64,000 nucleotides of DNA from Sclerurus mexicanus (Eukaryota; Chordata; Aves; Passeriformes; Furnariidae). The notes beneath the pieces were generated by a model. The model searched no databases, was not told where the DNA came from, and saw only the letters and a program-made list of their open reading frames with translations. The position numbers and the translations under genes were made by a program. Shown one piece after another: positions 50,383 to 63,800 of this stretch. Within the stretch, counting starts at the first letter, position 1. Each line of letters begins with the position of its first letter. Location of the stretch: the NCBI GenBank assembly GCA_013396755.1, contig VWZF01004871.1, forward strand, positions 831,424-895,423, given 5' to 3'.

Positions 50383-53300
50383 CTGCAATTAAAACGCGCA
50401 CCATACATGCATTCAACATTAATAAATCAAGATATGCAAAAGCTAAAACTAGTCTCCTGTATTTATACTTTGTCATTTCTGTATTAGAATATTAATTTAA
50501 AATGCAAGGAATAAACAGCTCATTTTTTCCCCTGTTATAGAAGAATAGTACAAAATAAGGAAAGAACTACTGTCCTCATGCCAGATTTTCCTTTTGATCA
50601 CACTAAAAGTTGACCATTATCAGATATTAAATCACTACAAGCAATTGCTAACCAAGTATTTTAAAATTTTTAATCACAGAGAGTACTCATTTATAGACAT
50701 CAAAAGCCTGAAAAACCATGAAACTGGCATTAGACTGAAATACCATAATCATGATTATTAGAAAACCATAATAAGGTAAAGACTATATTTACAAGAGAAT
50801 TTTTAATCTTGACTAGAAAACTCAGAGATCAGTTTCTGATAAAAATAAGCAAAAAGTCTTAGCATCTTAATAGCCTAAAGGTAAAAAAAAATTAAAAAAA
50901 AAAGGAAAAAAAAGAAAATTACCAATGTATCCTTTGAAAGGCAAAAATAAACCAGATATATTTAGGATTTAATACCTATGTCACATAAAGATAGCATAGT
51001 TTTTATACAGTATCAGAAAATAATCTGAAGAACATTTCAAATCGAGAAGAGAGCTGAACAAGAACAACTTTGGAAAAACATTCACTCTCAGATTTAAACA
51101 TACTTTTTGGGAGTTGGAGATTTTTTTAGATTTTTGATTTGGGTTTCCATAATAAAAATTTAAATCTGAAGTTGTCCTTTGATTTTGTACTTAAAGTTAT
51201 AATTTCTCTATATTTTCTCATGAGCAAATGTAACAACTATGACAAAAGCACATATAAAGTATAGTTCCATTTTTATAAACACTGGTAATACTGATTTTTT
51301 TGGTTTGTTTAACCATTGAAGGCTAATTGAAAGCCTGTTAATAGTTTAAGTACTTAGCTATAACATTTTACTCATTCCTTTTTAATGATTCATTAATTTT
51401 AAAAATCTCCTGGGAGGAGGATGTGAGTTGTAAAAGGTATGCCTACAGACAAAGCATTAATGTGTTATCTTACAAAAATCCTTTTTTATTAATAGGAAAA
51501 AAACAGAAAGACGTTCTTTCAATGGAAGAGTTCTCATGACCTGCATCATCCAATGCCATAAGCAGATCTTGAAGATGTTGATTTTCAGTGAAAGCACAGT
51601 AATGATGAAGTCATGTCAGACCTTTTAACATACTGTGCTAACAACTAAATGAATGCAAGGCTAATTAATTCCACTGTAAATCTTTCTCCGTATTTCCTGA
51701 AAACATAAAGTGTACTTTCATCTTTTTGTCAATAGTGTCATCACTGTGATTGATGATGGCTCGAAGAGCCATCTGGCTGGAAAGAAATAATTGAGATCAG
51801 CATAAAACATTTGATGTGATGCATGCTACATGATGATGTGTGATAATCATGTTTTGAAAGGACCACTCTGATTTCTATTTTATTAAGTCATTTGAAAAAC
51901 TAAGAAATCAAAAAGGTGTTATTAGTTTTGCAGAGGGATTGCTGGGGTTTCTCCATGGTAATCTACCATTTTTCAAACAAAATGTTAACATCAAAGACAA
52001 ACAAAGCAAGACATACAAACACTTCAGAATTATCAAAATGAATGCCCAAGTGAATGTGTTCAAATGGGAAGAGTATGAAAACAATAGGATTGTTTTGACA
52101 AATGGCAGGTGTATATAGGTGAAGTGATGAACAGGGGAGAGACACTGTTTTGCAGCTGCGGGTGATTTCAGAGCACCTTAACATCTATCTGTGCTACTGC
52201 CCACTGGGGCTGGTTTTCAGGGATAAGGCAGGAGGCAGATAAACACCACAAAGTGTGAACTTCACGGTGTATAATAAATACAGAGTAACTCAACCAACTG
52301 GCTGAATAATTTTGGTTTATGCTGAAATTACTAACACAGTAAGGCTAAGACTTTCAAGTTTAGTTGACTTCAGTTACCCATCTGATTTTCAAGGATTATT
52401 CAGCAGTCCCATCAAGGGGACTTGGCACTTTGGAAAGTGCAAATGAAGTGCATTCATACAGCAATGGAAGCTTTAGTAGAGAGATGAATGGATAAGTGCA
52501 ACCTAGAAAAATGCAAGGCTGACACATGCGAACATTTTAGTAGATGGCTGAATGAAACCTAGAGAAAAGGTCTCAGGAAAACATGCACAGATTTTAGTGG
52601 CTCTCTGAATGGCTGGATGGGCCCTAAAAAAAAAAAAGGAATGAGCAAATTGATATTAAAATTCTATTATTATTCCAGCAAGCGGGAACAAAATTATAGC
52701 AATATTCAATCCGTAAGATAGTGCTAAAACTCAAAACAAAGGCATAAATATTTAAATTGAATGAATACAAGATAATGTAGTAAATTTGGAGGGATTTCTG
52801 CTGAGTCCCTTTTTTTTCCTCTGAAAATAAAATGGATGATCAGATATATCCTGGATGACAGCATTAGTTCAGATGTTTTATAACTAGTTTTTTCTATGAA
52901 AGAAAATTTTATGTCTACTGCTCTGAGCTACTAACTTACAGTGAAATAACCACAAGATACAAAGACTTTAACATAATCTTTGCCATTTCTTAACTTGACA
53001 GTGAATATAAAGGAACATAAATATGTAACTTTACACAGACAATAACTACTAAAACGAAATAGAATAGTAAAACAGACACAGAGACAGTTATACACTATGT
53101 TCCTAACTTCTGCTGTTAATTTTGTCTTAGAAATGAGGTGAAAAATTATGGACTGTGGGATTTATACAGACTACCAGGATTTTTTTCCTAGATGTCAGAT
53201 TCCAGCATAGCCAGACTGTGCTGTAGCAGGGGTCCATCCCAGGCTCCTGCAGCTCTATCTTATACATTATCAGCAAAGAGGTCACAACTGCTACCATATA

Positions 53301-55398
53301 GGTATTGTAGAATTGCTGTGGAATTCAGACATGAAATTGTTCCCATCTCATTCCCACTCAGGGAAGTACCCAAATCTGCTGCTTCTGAAGCTGTGGTAAG
53401 TTTTGCAATTAACTTATACAAATCAAACCTCTAGCTTGTTCTGTCATCATTTCCTTGCTGAACTGTTCATTTTCAAGTGTTTATGATTTCGGACAGATTG
53501 GAAGAACGGAACCTTTTCCCATTTTGTGAATTATGCTCACCATTAAAAAGATTCTCTTCTGGCGGACAAACGAAGAAATCACTCTAAGAAAATATACTTT
53601 CCCTTACTTACTGATACTCTGCTGCAAAACAGGAGCTGATAGGAACAATTGCACTGTAACTAATTCTTTTCTTAAAAATTACTTCAGAGTGTCCGGCAAT
53701 GACATCTACACTGCTTTGCAGAGGTGACAGTTTCACTGGAGCATGGCAGAAGGCCATCTACATATTGGTATTCAGACTTACACTGGAATTTTTACTGAGG
53801 CAGCAGCTGCCACCATGGGCTGAAACTGGAAACACTTTCCATACTAGTACGTCAAAAAATTTTTTAGGGTAGTAGAATCCTCCTGGCACCAAGTGGTTCC
53901 TCTTAGGAGGAACGTTTTTCCTCTTAGGAAATGCTTATGTCTTTCAGTAACTTCAAACCAGAATCATAATAACGTATAAGAAGATAATAGAAGTATTTGA
54001 TGTTACCTACCATGTTTTCTTTTTTATTCAGTAAAATGTAGGCTTAGGAGCAGCGGGGAAAACACCATCCATGTTCAGTTTCAGAACAAACTTTTCTTTC
54101 ATATCAAAATTAAAGCAAGCCAAACTATCTGCTGGAATAGCTTGAGGCAAGACCTTCATCTTTTTTCCTATCATTAGGCATGCAAATTATTCCTGAATTG
54201 TGTTTCCATTACCAAGATGACAGATGTGATTACTCACACAATATTTTGTTTGTCAAAATAATTGCTCAATGCAAAGATAACTGACAAAGTAACATGCACT
54301 GAATCCTGGTTCAACGTTTTTATTTTCAAAAGAGTACTTGAACTACACACTCTCAGTGTTTGCATTTTGACTTTGCTGAGAAAAATAGCCATGCATGCCT
54401 TTGCCAAATAAATCTGCAAGTATCAAGTATGCATCCAGTCTGTCTAAAAGACAAGATTTTCTCTGGAAGAGACCAAAAGCCGGAATCCATTTTCAAGCAA
54501 GGCATTTCTTGATTTGCCATAAAAAAGCATAACCGTGCCAGATGAAAAGCAAACATTGCATCAGTTGTAAGTATATCTTGGTCTGGTTTAGCCTTTTATC
54601 AGGATGAAAATAAAAAAAATATAATTCATTTCAAAATAAGCTTATAGAGCGTTTGATTTCTACTTTGGCAGAGCTCCTACAAAAAGGAGGGGAATTTGGC
54701 CCAGTTCCCTCAAAAAGTATCTTAGTAACCAGAAGAATTGACAACAGATCTGGAGTCTAATCTCAGCAGCACAAATACATATATTAAAACTGTAACTGAT
54801 TTTTACATGCATTGCTAGTGGAACAGTTATTTGTTCATTCACAGCAGACAGCCCTCAAAGACATTTTTCAGAACCTGTAATGAGCTCAGCTGCTGGGCTC
54901 CTAGTGAGGAGAGAAAGACGAATGTGTGATTTCTATTTTCAGATGGAAAAATCTATAGGGCTTTCTGAAAAGTAAAACACGCGCTATCAGGTTCCTGTGG
55001 TAGAACAGAAACAGCTTAGAATGACAGCAGGAGATTGTCCACTTTGTTTAAAAGCTACCGATGAGCACAGTATCTGAGTTTTAGCAAGCTTGGTCAGTGG
55101 CTACATCCATGCTCATTTAAACATGGTTTTCTGCTCATGCAAATCACTTTAATTTGATCTATTAATTAAACAATCAAAAAGTGTCAGTCTGGTTTGCAGA
55201 ATTTTTGAAAATACTCATAAGTATCTTAATTTCCTTGTGCTGGCTAAGCCATGGCCAAAAAGGATCTAGGAAGCTTCGCATCACACTTCTGAAATTCAGC
55301 AACAAAACTCTGAACTAAAGCTCAAGAAATCCAGCCTCAGAACAGCCTTTAGGAATGTTGTATTTACTACCAATTTTTAAATACGATTTCAGACTTAC
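50383..55398 (-). other. 5-kb intron between microexons 2 and 3
   Basis: AT-rich. Contains an A-rich run at about 50884-50915 and a perfect 8-bp stem with a GAA loop at 51755-51773. No further exon with convincing borders was found, but microexons of this size are easy to miss. Confidence 0.5.
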
Positions 55399-55440
55399 CT
55401 TTACCCTTTTCATTTCCACCCTCCTGCGGTGTTGTTTGTT
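55399..55440 (-). CDS. MYBPC1: MYBPC1 N-terminal microexon 2 (42 nt)
   Basis: Acceptor cttcctacacag and consensus donor gtaagt. Phase 1 in and out. With the G from the previous exon it reads EQTTPQEGGNEKGK, a Pro/Gln/Gly/Lys-rich stretch in the same place as the EPSKEKEAGTTPAK-like segment of the mammalian protein. The extension it belongs to is thought to be flexible and to carry phosphorylation sites in mammals. Here the sequence shows Thr residues but no clear kinase motif. Confidence 0.8.
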
Positions 55441-58358
55441 CTGTGTAGGAAGTACAAGTATATTTTTGAAAGGATCTTAAATTGAAAAGAAAAACTTACA
55501 CAGCATTGAAAAATGCAGTTGTAGTCTAGCTCTGCTAGTATTGAAAAAAACATCACTAAAGAATGATTGATATATGTGCATATGCAATATAAAGTTGCAA
55601 TTCCCTAAAGCATTTTACAACTAATGCATTTCAATTCAATTTCTATGTTTTGAAAGTAATGTAAGATTGATGTTCCTGGACTCAGTGGAAGAAAAATATT
55701 TATATTTTTTTTATTTTTTTTTTAGAAGTAGCTATTGTTAGTTTCTTGGGTTTGGGCTCATTTGCAAAAGTTTTTAAAATGAGTTATGTATCACTGTTAA
55801 TTTGAAAGGAACTGGGTTAGACATGAGATAATGCCAAATGTTAATAGTATCCAGCTCTTCATCACACTAATCAGTTTATCCTTAAGGAAAAGTACAGAGA
55901 GAGTATATTGAGGGTGTTCTTAATTCCTTATCATCATATTCATCATTATCAACAGTCTTTCCTAGACTATTTGTATTTATTTTTTTGCCAGAGGAATTGC
56001 CAGCCTGTTCTCTACTCCAAGTAGGTGAATGTGAATTATTTTTGACCTCATATATATGAGGAAATTTGGACTTTCAACATGATAAAAATCTCTATGCTCT
56101 CTCTGTTTCAGGATTTGATAGGATATCTATTCTGTTTGGTTTCCTTCCCCATTGAATTTTCATACAAGGTCATCTCGAATCTTGTCAAACACTATGAATT
56201 GTGCTGTCTTCAAGGTATTAACCCTCACTATCCTATTGTCTGTGAACAATGACTTTCTGTGGCAAACTTACCTGTCAGCTACCTGATAGAACCTGGGTTT
56301 GGATGATGGTCAATGGCTAACATTGTCAAAATGGAGCTAAAATAATTTTTATTCCATAGAGGAAACATCAGTAAGAACCAGTGGATGTTATGATTACTCT
56401 GATTTCTTGTTCACATGTGTGTAGCCATGGTAACTATGAAAATAAAACTTGAAATTTAGAAGGCAAATCCGATTTTGGAAGTTGACAGACTCCTGGATGC
56501 TTCTGTCTGGATTCCCTAAATTTCCAAGCTCCAGTTGCCAGGCTGTCCATCTTGACCAGATGGTCAAACCTGTTCCTTTTTAACAGGACTTTTGCTAGAG
56601 TAACACTTTCTTTTCCCACCAGGAACTGGGATTAGAGAAATTCAGTATTCTTGGCAGGTGGTAGCATGTCTATATCCCACTTGGAAATTCACCAGGTCTA
56701 AGTATTCCAAACTCATAGCTTGACATTGAGATCTAGAAGGAGCTTTTCCAATGGTTTCCCAAAAATTTACCTGTGCGTTCAAGATACTGAGTTATGTTCA
56801 ATAAACTATTTATATGTTACAGAATTTGGATTCTTGAATAACAAACTTCCCTCTTTGTGTGATAGCACCTGGTAATCCTGAGTCAGGCAGAAGGAAGCTA
56901 GAAGTGCCTGAGACTTCCAGCTTAGAAATATCCCAGTGTAGTGTGTGCCTAACTGTAAAGGCCTACTGACACCCTACTTGTTTTACAGAAGAAGTGCAGG
57001 TATGAGGAAAAGAAAGAGAGTTATAGAAGTGATTTTGTATTTAATCCTGTGTTTTTAAATGGAAACTAAAAAGATGTTAATTATTTGAAAATGTTAATAG
57101 ATGTTTTTAATTCCCCACTTCAAGGATGCTATTCCTTTCTGTATACAGAAAGCTTTTTCTCATTTCAAATCTCCTTGAAAGTTAAGATTGATGAAAAACA
57201 TTAATTCAAGTACAAAGTATGTCAGGTAAGAGCCTCAGTGTGAAATTAATTACTTCGATTTTAACTGTAAAAATTTTACTGGTGAGTAAGATACAACCAT
57301 CGTTAATGAAGTAGCAGTTAACTTTCCTTACAAATATATGCAATATGAAAGAGTTCATCACAGTTCATCACATAAAAATAAGACACAGATTATTTAAACA
57401 TGAAATTCTTTGTGGCAAATGATAATTTTTTAATGAAAGAGTGTGTCATTGAAATGAAAACCACCTTGAGCCAGCCTCATAAAATGCCCGTTAACAAGAC
57501 TGTAAGTAAGTGAAGCTTTAACACCTGTAGAGTGTTTGTTCCATTTGGAATTGCTATTTAGGTAGCTACAGAGAGAATAAAACTCACAAAATGGTTAAAT
57601 TAGGCATGCATAGTGTATATATGTATTAACTAGCATCCGATAATATAACTCATGTTATATTAACTCAAAGCTTGCCTACCTTTCCAGCTGCCAGTAAAGA
57701 GAACACAGCAGCTCTGCACTTATGAACAAGTTTCACCTCACCTAACTTTGGCTTCCTGGATGTGACCCATTTCATTTTAGACAATCAGACTCCTCCGGAC
57801 AGTTGCCCATACACTGATGCCCAGTGACATTGTAGATAGGTTATCCAGGAAATGTGCATTGGATGAGCATGTATTACCCAGGATAGGCTCTACTGGTCAT
57901 AGGTGGGGCACTGTTGAACTTCTTAGACAAGGCACCTAATTTTCAAATGGCTAAAACTAAGTGAAATGAATCCCATGCTTGATTCTGTCAACTTTCCTCA
58001 CAGTGTACCCTTGATGAGAAATTAAAGGGAATATTTTGGTAATCAGATGCTGTCCAGCCTCAAAGAAGACAGCAAAATTTAGTCACAGAATTTAGCACTC
58101 ATCATTTACCTGCATCCTGAGGACATGTAACATTAAGCAAACGACTAGTCTCTCACAAACAAAAATTGAGTCTGAAAAATCAACATTCAGGCAAAAGTGA
58201 ATTGAGAACATCTTACTTGGGCAGGCTTTCTTACTTTTCTTACTGTCCTCTTACTTTCAAAGGGACAATGAACATAAATCGTATTATGGCTATGCAGTAT
58301 CTAGTCCCATGCAACTGTTGTTAGTGTTAAAGCTCAAATAAGCATTTTTTACACTAAC
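55441..58358 (-). other. intron between microexons 1 and 2
   Basis: About 2.9 kb, AT-rich, no repeats or genes recognised. Two tiny segments have exon-like borders (near 56274-56284 and 57680-57687) but are too short to support. Confidence 0.5.
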
Positions 58359-58391
58359 CTGGAGGTGGCGGTGCACTTTCATTTTCAGTTT
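58359..58391 (-). CDS. MYBPC1: MYBPC1 N-terminal microexon 1 (33 nt)
   Basis: Preceded by a pyrimidine-rich acceptor (cctcatttttcag) and followed by a weak donor (gttagt). Phase 1 to phase 1, so it can be skipped without changing frame. It encodes ETENESAPPPP, very close to the ENEVPAPAPPP segment I recall just after the start of human MYBPC1. It is the most upstream coding exon found. By that comparison only a short first coding exon should precede it, and that exon is not in this window as far as I can see. Confidence 0.85.
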
Positions 58392-58648
58392 CTGAAAAAT
58401 GAGGAAAGAAAACAGATACTGAGCTTCAAATAAAAGCAAATATTTTTCACACACTTGATATACATTAGTTGACTTTGGACACAGTTTGGGTGCATTTCAT
58501 ATTTTAATGCAGTTGTCAATTTTTTTTTTTGTTTGTTTGCTTTCACACACGCAACAGACAACAACTCAGAGTGACAGGGTCAGAGGTCTAAAGCTTATGT
58601 TCTGTGAAGAGAGGTCAGGGAACTTATTCAGTATGGAAATAAATAATA

Positions 58649-58995
58649 TTCACAGAATCATAGAATCTTTTAGCTTGGAAGAAATCTTTAAGGTCATCGA
58701 GTCCAACCATTAACCTCGCACTGCCAAGTCACCACTAAACCACGACCCCAAGCACCACATCTATGTGTCCTTTAAATACCTCCACTTTCCTGGGCAGCCT
58801 GTTCCAGTGCTTGACAACCCTTTTCAGTGAAAGTATTTTTCCTAATATCCAATCTCAACCTCCCCTGTGCAATTTGAGGCCATTTCATCTTATGCTATTG
58901 TTTGTTATCTGGGAGAAGAGACCAACCCTACCTGCCTACAACTTCCTTTCAGGTACAACTTTCAGGTATTTGTAGAGAGTGATAAGGTCTCTTGT
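58649..58995 (-). mobile_element. CR1 LINE fragment, antisense to the window
   Basis: Starts with cacagaatcatagaatcttt, the reverse complement of the CR1 3' end. It continues through taaggtcatcgagtccaacc, tgggcagcctgttccagtgc and ttgataaggtctc-like sequence, all standard CR1 segments in reverse order. About 350 bp, 5' truncated, no intact frame. Confidence 0.92.
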
Positions 58996-60825
58996 TGATT
59001 GCAGGTCAGCTACCTGCATGTATTTATATTAATTGATCCCCAGTACATTTCAGGACCTTTTGGCAATTACAGTTTAGGGCAGTTCTGGAATATAATGGAA
59101 TCCAAGTTGAATTTCAAGATTTGGTTTGGTTTATTTAAGTCAATTGGTCTTGAATCTGTGCTTACCACATCAATCTGCTTCCGTCAGATAGTATCCTATG
59201 TTTAAGAAAAATTTCCATCAACTGAAATAATGTCTCATATGACTTTAATCACGAAGTGTATTGGATCTATTAACTTAGAAGGATCATGCAGAGTGAATCC
59301 AGAAGTCTTTATCTCATTTTCATCACACTATTAGATCTAGAGATCAATGTTCAGTACAAGCAGAAAGAAAAGAAACAGTTTAGCTGCTCTGAGTAAGACC
59401 TACAGTATGTTTGGATTTTCTTTCTTTCAGTCATGGTTTTTAAAACAAATCACTTCCCTTTCAGATGCATGATAGAGAAACCAGACTTTTTATCCTATTT
59501 AAATATTGTCTTTTGGGGATGACATGTCGTCCCACCTAAAAACGTAAGAACAAATCGACTAGCTAAAATCTATTTTTAAAACATTAAAGGAAGCTTATTT
59601 TCAACATTTAAAAGCTTTAGGACTATAGACTGGTTGAAAATGGCAGTATTTATTGACACTAGTGCATTGACTTACAGTTTAACTACTTAAAACAAGCAAA
59701 GATTTAAAATGTTGAAGTCTTTAGCTGTAACCGTAGATGGCTCTTACTAACCTTTGTCATGTTAAGGGAATTAACCTTTGGGACCCCATCTCAGGTCATA
59801 TTCAGGAAATAAAGTTTCAATCTCTGTCACACAGAAATGCTGGTAAGGCTATTCCTTTGCACTCAGGTCTAAATATAACTAAAACATAGTTCTCATTCTT
59901 AATAAATCCATTTAATGTTTAAAAGGGAAGAATATTTTTAGCACAAATATAATTTTAAGCTGAGTGTGTGAATTTGATATGGTTTAGGAACTTCCAGTCA
60001 TACACACAGATACAATAGCAAATCCTTGTAGAGGTTCCAAAGAGAATCCCTTGCTGCAGGGAAAGAGCTAGTGTTGTACATTCTGGTCACTGCACCCATC
60101 ATGTAGGTTGAAAGGAAGAAGTATATTAAAGACCAACACACAGAATTTGATAATAGTAAAGTATCTTTATTTAAGTTCATAGAAATTTGATTTTTCTGTT
60201 CTAATTACTAACATGCTAAATTTTGGGTTGTGGTCTAGAAAAATTTTCATATGAAAATTGCACCACCAAAAGTATGTATTGGAACATATTTGCTTTACTA
60301 CTGTGACATTTCTTGCTACTTCCACTGAGAATAAAAAAACATGTCCGTGGCATGTGAATATGTTTCTCTCATGGAAAAGTAATTGCAGAAAATTATTGAC
60401 TGTATAATTTTCCTTGTGAAATTTAATAGCTGGAAACAGGGAGTATTCTTATGAACACTGAATTAGAAAATTCTCCCTGGCTCACCAGCAAGTCACAAAT
60501 TTATAAACAAAAGCTCAACAAATAAAATGCTTTCCAGACTCAGATGAAAAGCTTATGAGACTTTTGAGGGACTGGCCTTGAATCTTTCTTTCATTTTGAG
60601 AGGTATTTCATGGCTTCACCAACACAGTAGCATTGCTCAGAAATAACACCTTTCAAGTCCTGCTTTACCCAGCAGTAGGCTGATGTTAATCAATATCTAC
60701 AGCACAGACCAGACCTGAAGCACTGTTATTATAGTCTAAACTTCATCTCATACATGCAGACACAAGAGGACATATTCGAAACCTGAGCACTCTCATGGAC
60801 AACCTACTCTAGTTGACCCTATTCC

Positions 60826-60893
60826 TAGCAGGGAGGTTGGATGGACAATCTGCAAAGGTCCTTTACAACCTCGGGTATTCTGTAATTCTGTGA
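60826..60893 (+). mobile_element. CR1 3'-end remnant
   Basis: gggaggttggatggacaatc, then tgcaaaggtcctttacaacc and tattctgtaattctgtgatg. This is the CR1 3' end with its ATTCTGTG-type terminal repeats. The rest of the element is not recognisable. Confidence 0.8.
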
Positions 60894-63800
60894 TGGGATG
60901 ATGACTGAAGGCAGACCAAGAAGTCAGTGATTCCTTTCCTAAACCATAATTCAAGGCTGTTTAGGCTTTTGCTAAGAAAACTGAGGTAAGACCTGAGCTC
61001 AAGGGAGAGTATGGTGTGAGAAGAAAAAAGGAAGGGGAATAGTTCCAGGCACTGGGGGTGACGGAGGCATGGGAGCTACTTCAGTATAATCTTTTGGCCA
61101 TGTGCAACCCCTTTCATGGTCATGCCTGACTTACAGTTCCATTCCTGAGGACAGCCAGGAAAAAACCCATTAATAGCAGCGAGCAGTTTCCACCTCCCCA
61201 AAGAATGATAGCCCTCTCTGGCTGACCTCTGCAACAGGCTTGTCAGCCAGGAAAGGGCTCTGCACACTCAACCAGCAGCTTATGGTTGTGCTCCTTCCCT
61301 AGGAGGCATGATCACTGGAGTCCCCAGATGCCATTCCCAACAGCCCGTTGCCTAATATGGTTCTCTGTTGAGGCATTTTCAGGGGGCCTGGTGGTGGAGA
61401 AAGTGTTGCCTCCAGCATGCAATCCTCAAGCCCATTGGAGAAGAAAGTGTTGTTCACTGGTGCCTCTTGAGCTACAGGGAAAAGAGGCTATTGAAGGTCC
61501 AGTTACTACTGAACTGATGCCATAATGTCAACAGGACCTTCTACTGAGCAACTAGGTTAGCTTCTGCCTCACAGATTCTAAGACAAAAGGTCTCTTCTTT
61601 GCAGTTCTTTATTTGAGAAGCCAAGAATGTTGCATATCAGTGGGTTGTGTCATGCTAAACACAGACCTTGGGTTCATCATCGGTTGTGAAACTTGTAACA
61701 CAACACATCTGGCCAAACGTAATTCTGCAGAAAGAACAGGAATTGACTTAGCAGTTCGTTCTATATGGCTACTCAGAAAGGATAGTATATGAAGAAGTGT
61801 AGTTAACAAATAAAGGGAAAGCACAACTGCCACTTAGATAACAACTCCAGAAATGCTTTCATGCTTCATCCATGTCATGAGATGCATTCAGGATCCAGTT
61901 TGACATAGGATATGAGCACTTAGAGCCAAGACATTTTTATTTGTGATTTATAATTACACATGCGCACATACACTCTTGAAAATCAGCAGGAGATGCAACT
62001 TGACCCATTACCAACAATTTTCCATCACCGTTTCACATTTACTATGTTCAGTTTTTCAGATAAAATAAAACTTGAAATCTCTTGCTATGTATATAGATAA
62101 CTATGCTTAAAATTTCCATGAGATTACCGATCTGCTAAAGCTATGGCAATCCTTGAGAACCACGTTAAAGTGGGACCATAATTTTTTAAAATTTCAATTC
62201 CATTTTAGGTCTGGTTGCATTGACATCCAACCTGCAATAACCACAAGAAGCTTTGGCAGGGAACTGACATATGCATGTCAGTTTGTGTGTGGTGGCCAGC
62301 TTTCAAGGTCTCTGAATTCCCACTTTCACTGGCTTCTCTGACAGCACCAAGCATAGAAACTCCCTGGCATCATGTATATTACTTCTCATATTGAAGTGTA
62401 ATCATAATGAGGCATGTTGACAGTTCTAAAATAGTCTCCAGGTCCTTCCCTACTACTGTGTTGGACATAAAGTATCCTGGAGACTTGCAGTTCAGACCAT
62501 TGAAGAGCTACACCTTATCAGCAAGGATACTGGGAATGAGGTCTGGCTGGATAACCCTTCTCACCTAGCAAGTCTGTACTCATCACCAGGTTTGTTTTGG
62601 GTAGGTTTAGGAATGTTCAATGATTTTGGAAAACGACTAGTGGGTTGGTTTTCTTTCTTTTCCTTAGGTAAAGGAAATGACCTTGAGCAGTCAGGCCTTG
62701 CAGAAAGCCTAAAGATAGCATTTCAGCATCACTGGGCTGGGGCATTCACAGGAAGGAGAAGGAAAGTCTCCCCCACTCATTTCTCCCTGCAGTTATATAC
62801 AGATCAGTTACAGCCCAGCAAAGAATAGCCAAAGGATTCAGGATCTCACGCAGTCTGACCAGAGGACTTATCCTCCATTTACCTGAAAAGGAAACCAGGA
62901 CTATGGCTGCACCATCATGGATACAGGTATGATATCTGTCTGTGTAATAGCAGCATATTAAAGAGACTTTCGTATGTCAAAGAGCATGGAAATAGTCATT
63001 TACTGCTTTTTGTCACAAAGACCCGTCAACGTCAACTTGTGTCAAATTTAAGTAGGTGGATTAAGCTTGCGGACACAGCCTCTAGGGATCAGACCAATAT
63101 AACTATTACGTAGGCATTCCTAAAGTGCTGACTCTGCTAGTCAGACAAAAATAGACAAAATGCTAGTTTGGGGAGAGAGCATGGCTCACCCCAGCCCTTG
63201 TGCAGTTGTCGTGTGTGAGGATTGTCCCCAGTGCCTGGCTTCTGTAAGACAGAAAAACTGTTGTGGCACATGGCTTTCTCCTGGGGTAGATGCTCCACTG
63301 AAATAGGTAGGCAAGGAAGGACCAAGGATGTGCAAGAGTTGCCTGACAGACCTCATGTTCAGATCATCAGCAGACAAAAGCAATAAGGCTTTTTCCTTTC
63401 ATTTCTTACATTCCCTGAAAAAGTGCTCTGAAGAAGACAAATGGCTCAAAATGGTGAGACTATTTTTTGTGTTTCACTTCACCCCGATCAGTAGAGTCAC
63501 AGTGGCATCAGTGATATTATTAAATGCCATAGCCTAACCTTTTGGAGGACGAGAACTTGCTCAACAAACTAATAGAGATTACCAAACCATGATGAGCATT
63601 TCATTGGTAAAAAGCGCTGTTAGCAGACTACAGATTAAATGAACTGGAAAACAGAGGGCTTGGTTCAAAGCCACTTGTAATCATCATTCTGCAAAACCTG
63701 AGCACAGTCATGCAGGCAAGGTCTTCCTGGTGCCTCATGAGCCTCTGTTGTCCATCAAGAAATAATCTGATTTGCAGGCAAAAGTCATTCTAGAGGACTG

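Larger units (their letters stand above)
4974..58391 (-). other. MYBPC1: MYBPC1 gene (slow myosin-binding protein C), 5' end not found
   Basis: This gene spans most of the window on the minus strand. The protein binds myosin and actin in the C-zone of the skeletal-muscle A-band and tunes cross-bridge cycling. Conceptual splicing of exons with GT-AG borders gives a continuous frame: N-terminal extension, C1 Ig, M-motif, C2-C5 Ig, C6-C7 FnIII, C8 Ig, C9 FnIII, C10 Ig. Peptides such as KGKWMDLASKAGKHLQL, ITDLRGMLKRLKRMRRE and GYTIQKADKKSM match the slow paralogue as I know it rather than the fast or cardiac ones. No frameshift or internal stop was seen, so the gene looks functional. The initiator exon was not found between 58392 and 64000. 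The 3' limit depends on which terminal exon is used. Confidence 0.95.

Noticed and set aside
58763..58975. 70-codon plus-strand frame
   Set aside because: Lies inside the reversed CR1 fragment, so it is antisense to a decayed LINE.
61068..63537. Search for the first coding exon (MPEPTKK-like start) on the minus strand
   Set aside because: All minus-strand ATGCC starts examined here read into unrelated residues, so no initiator exon is claimed.
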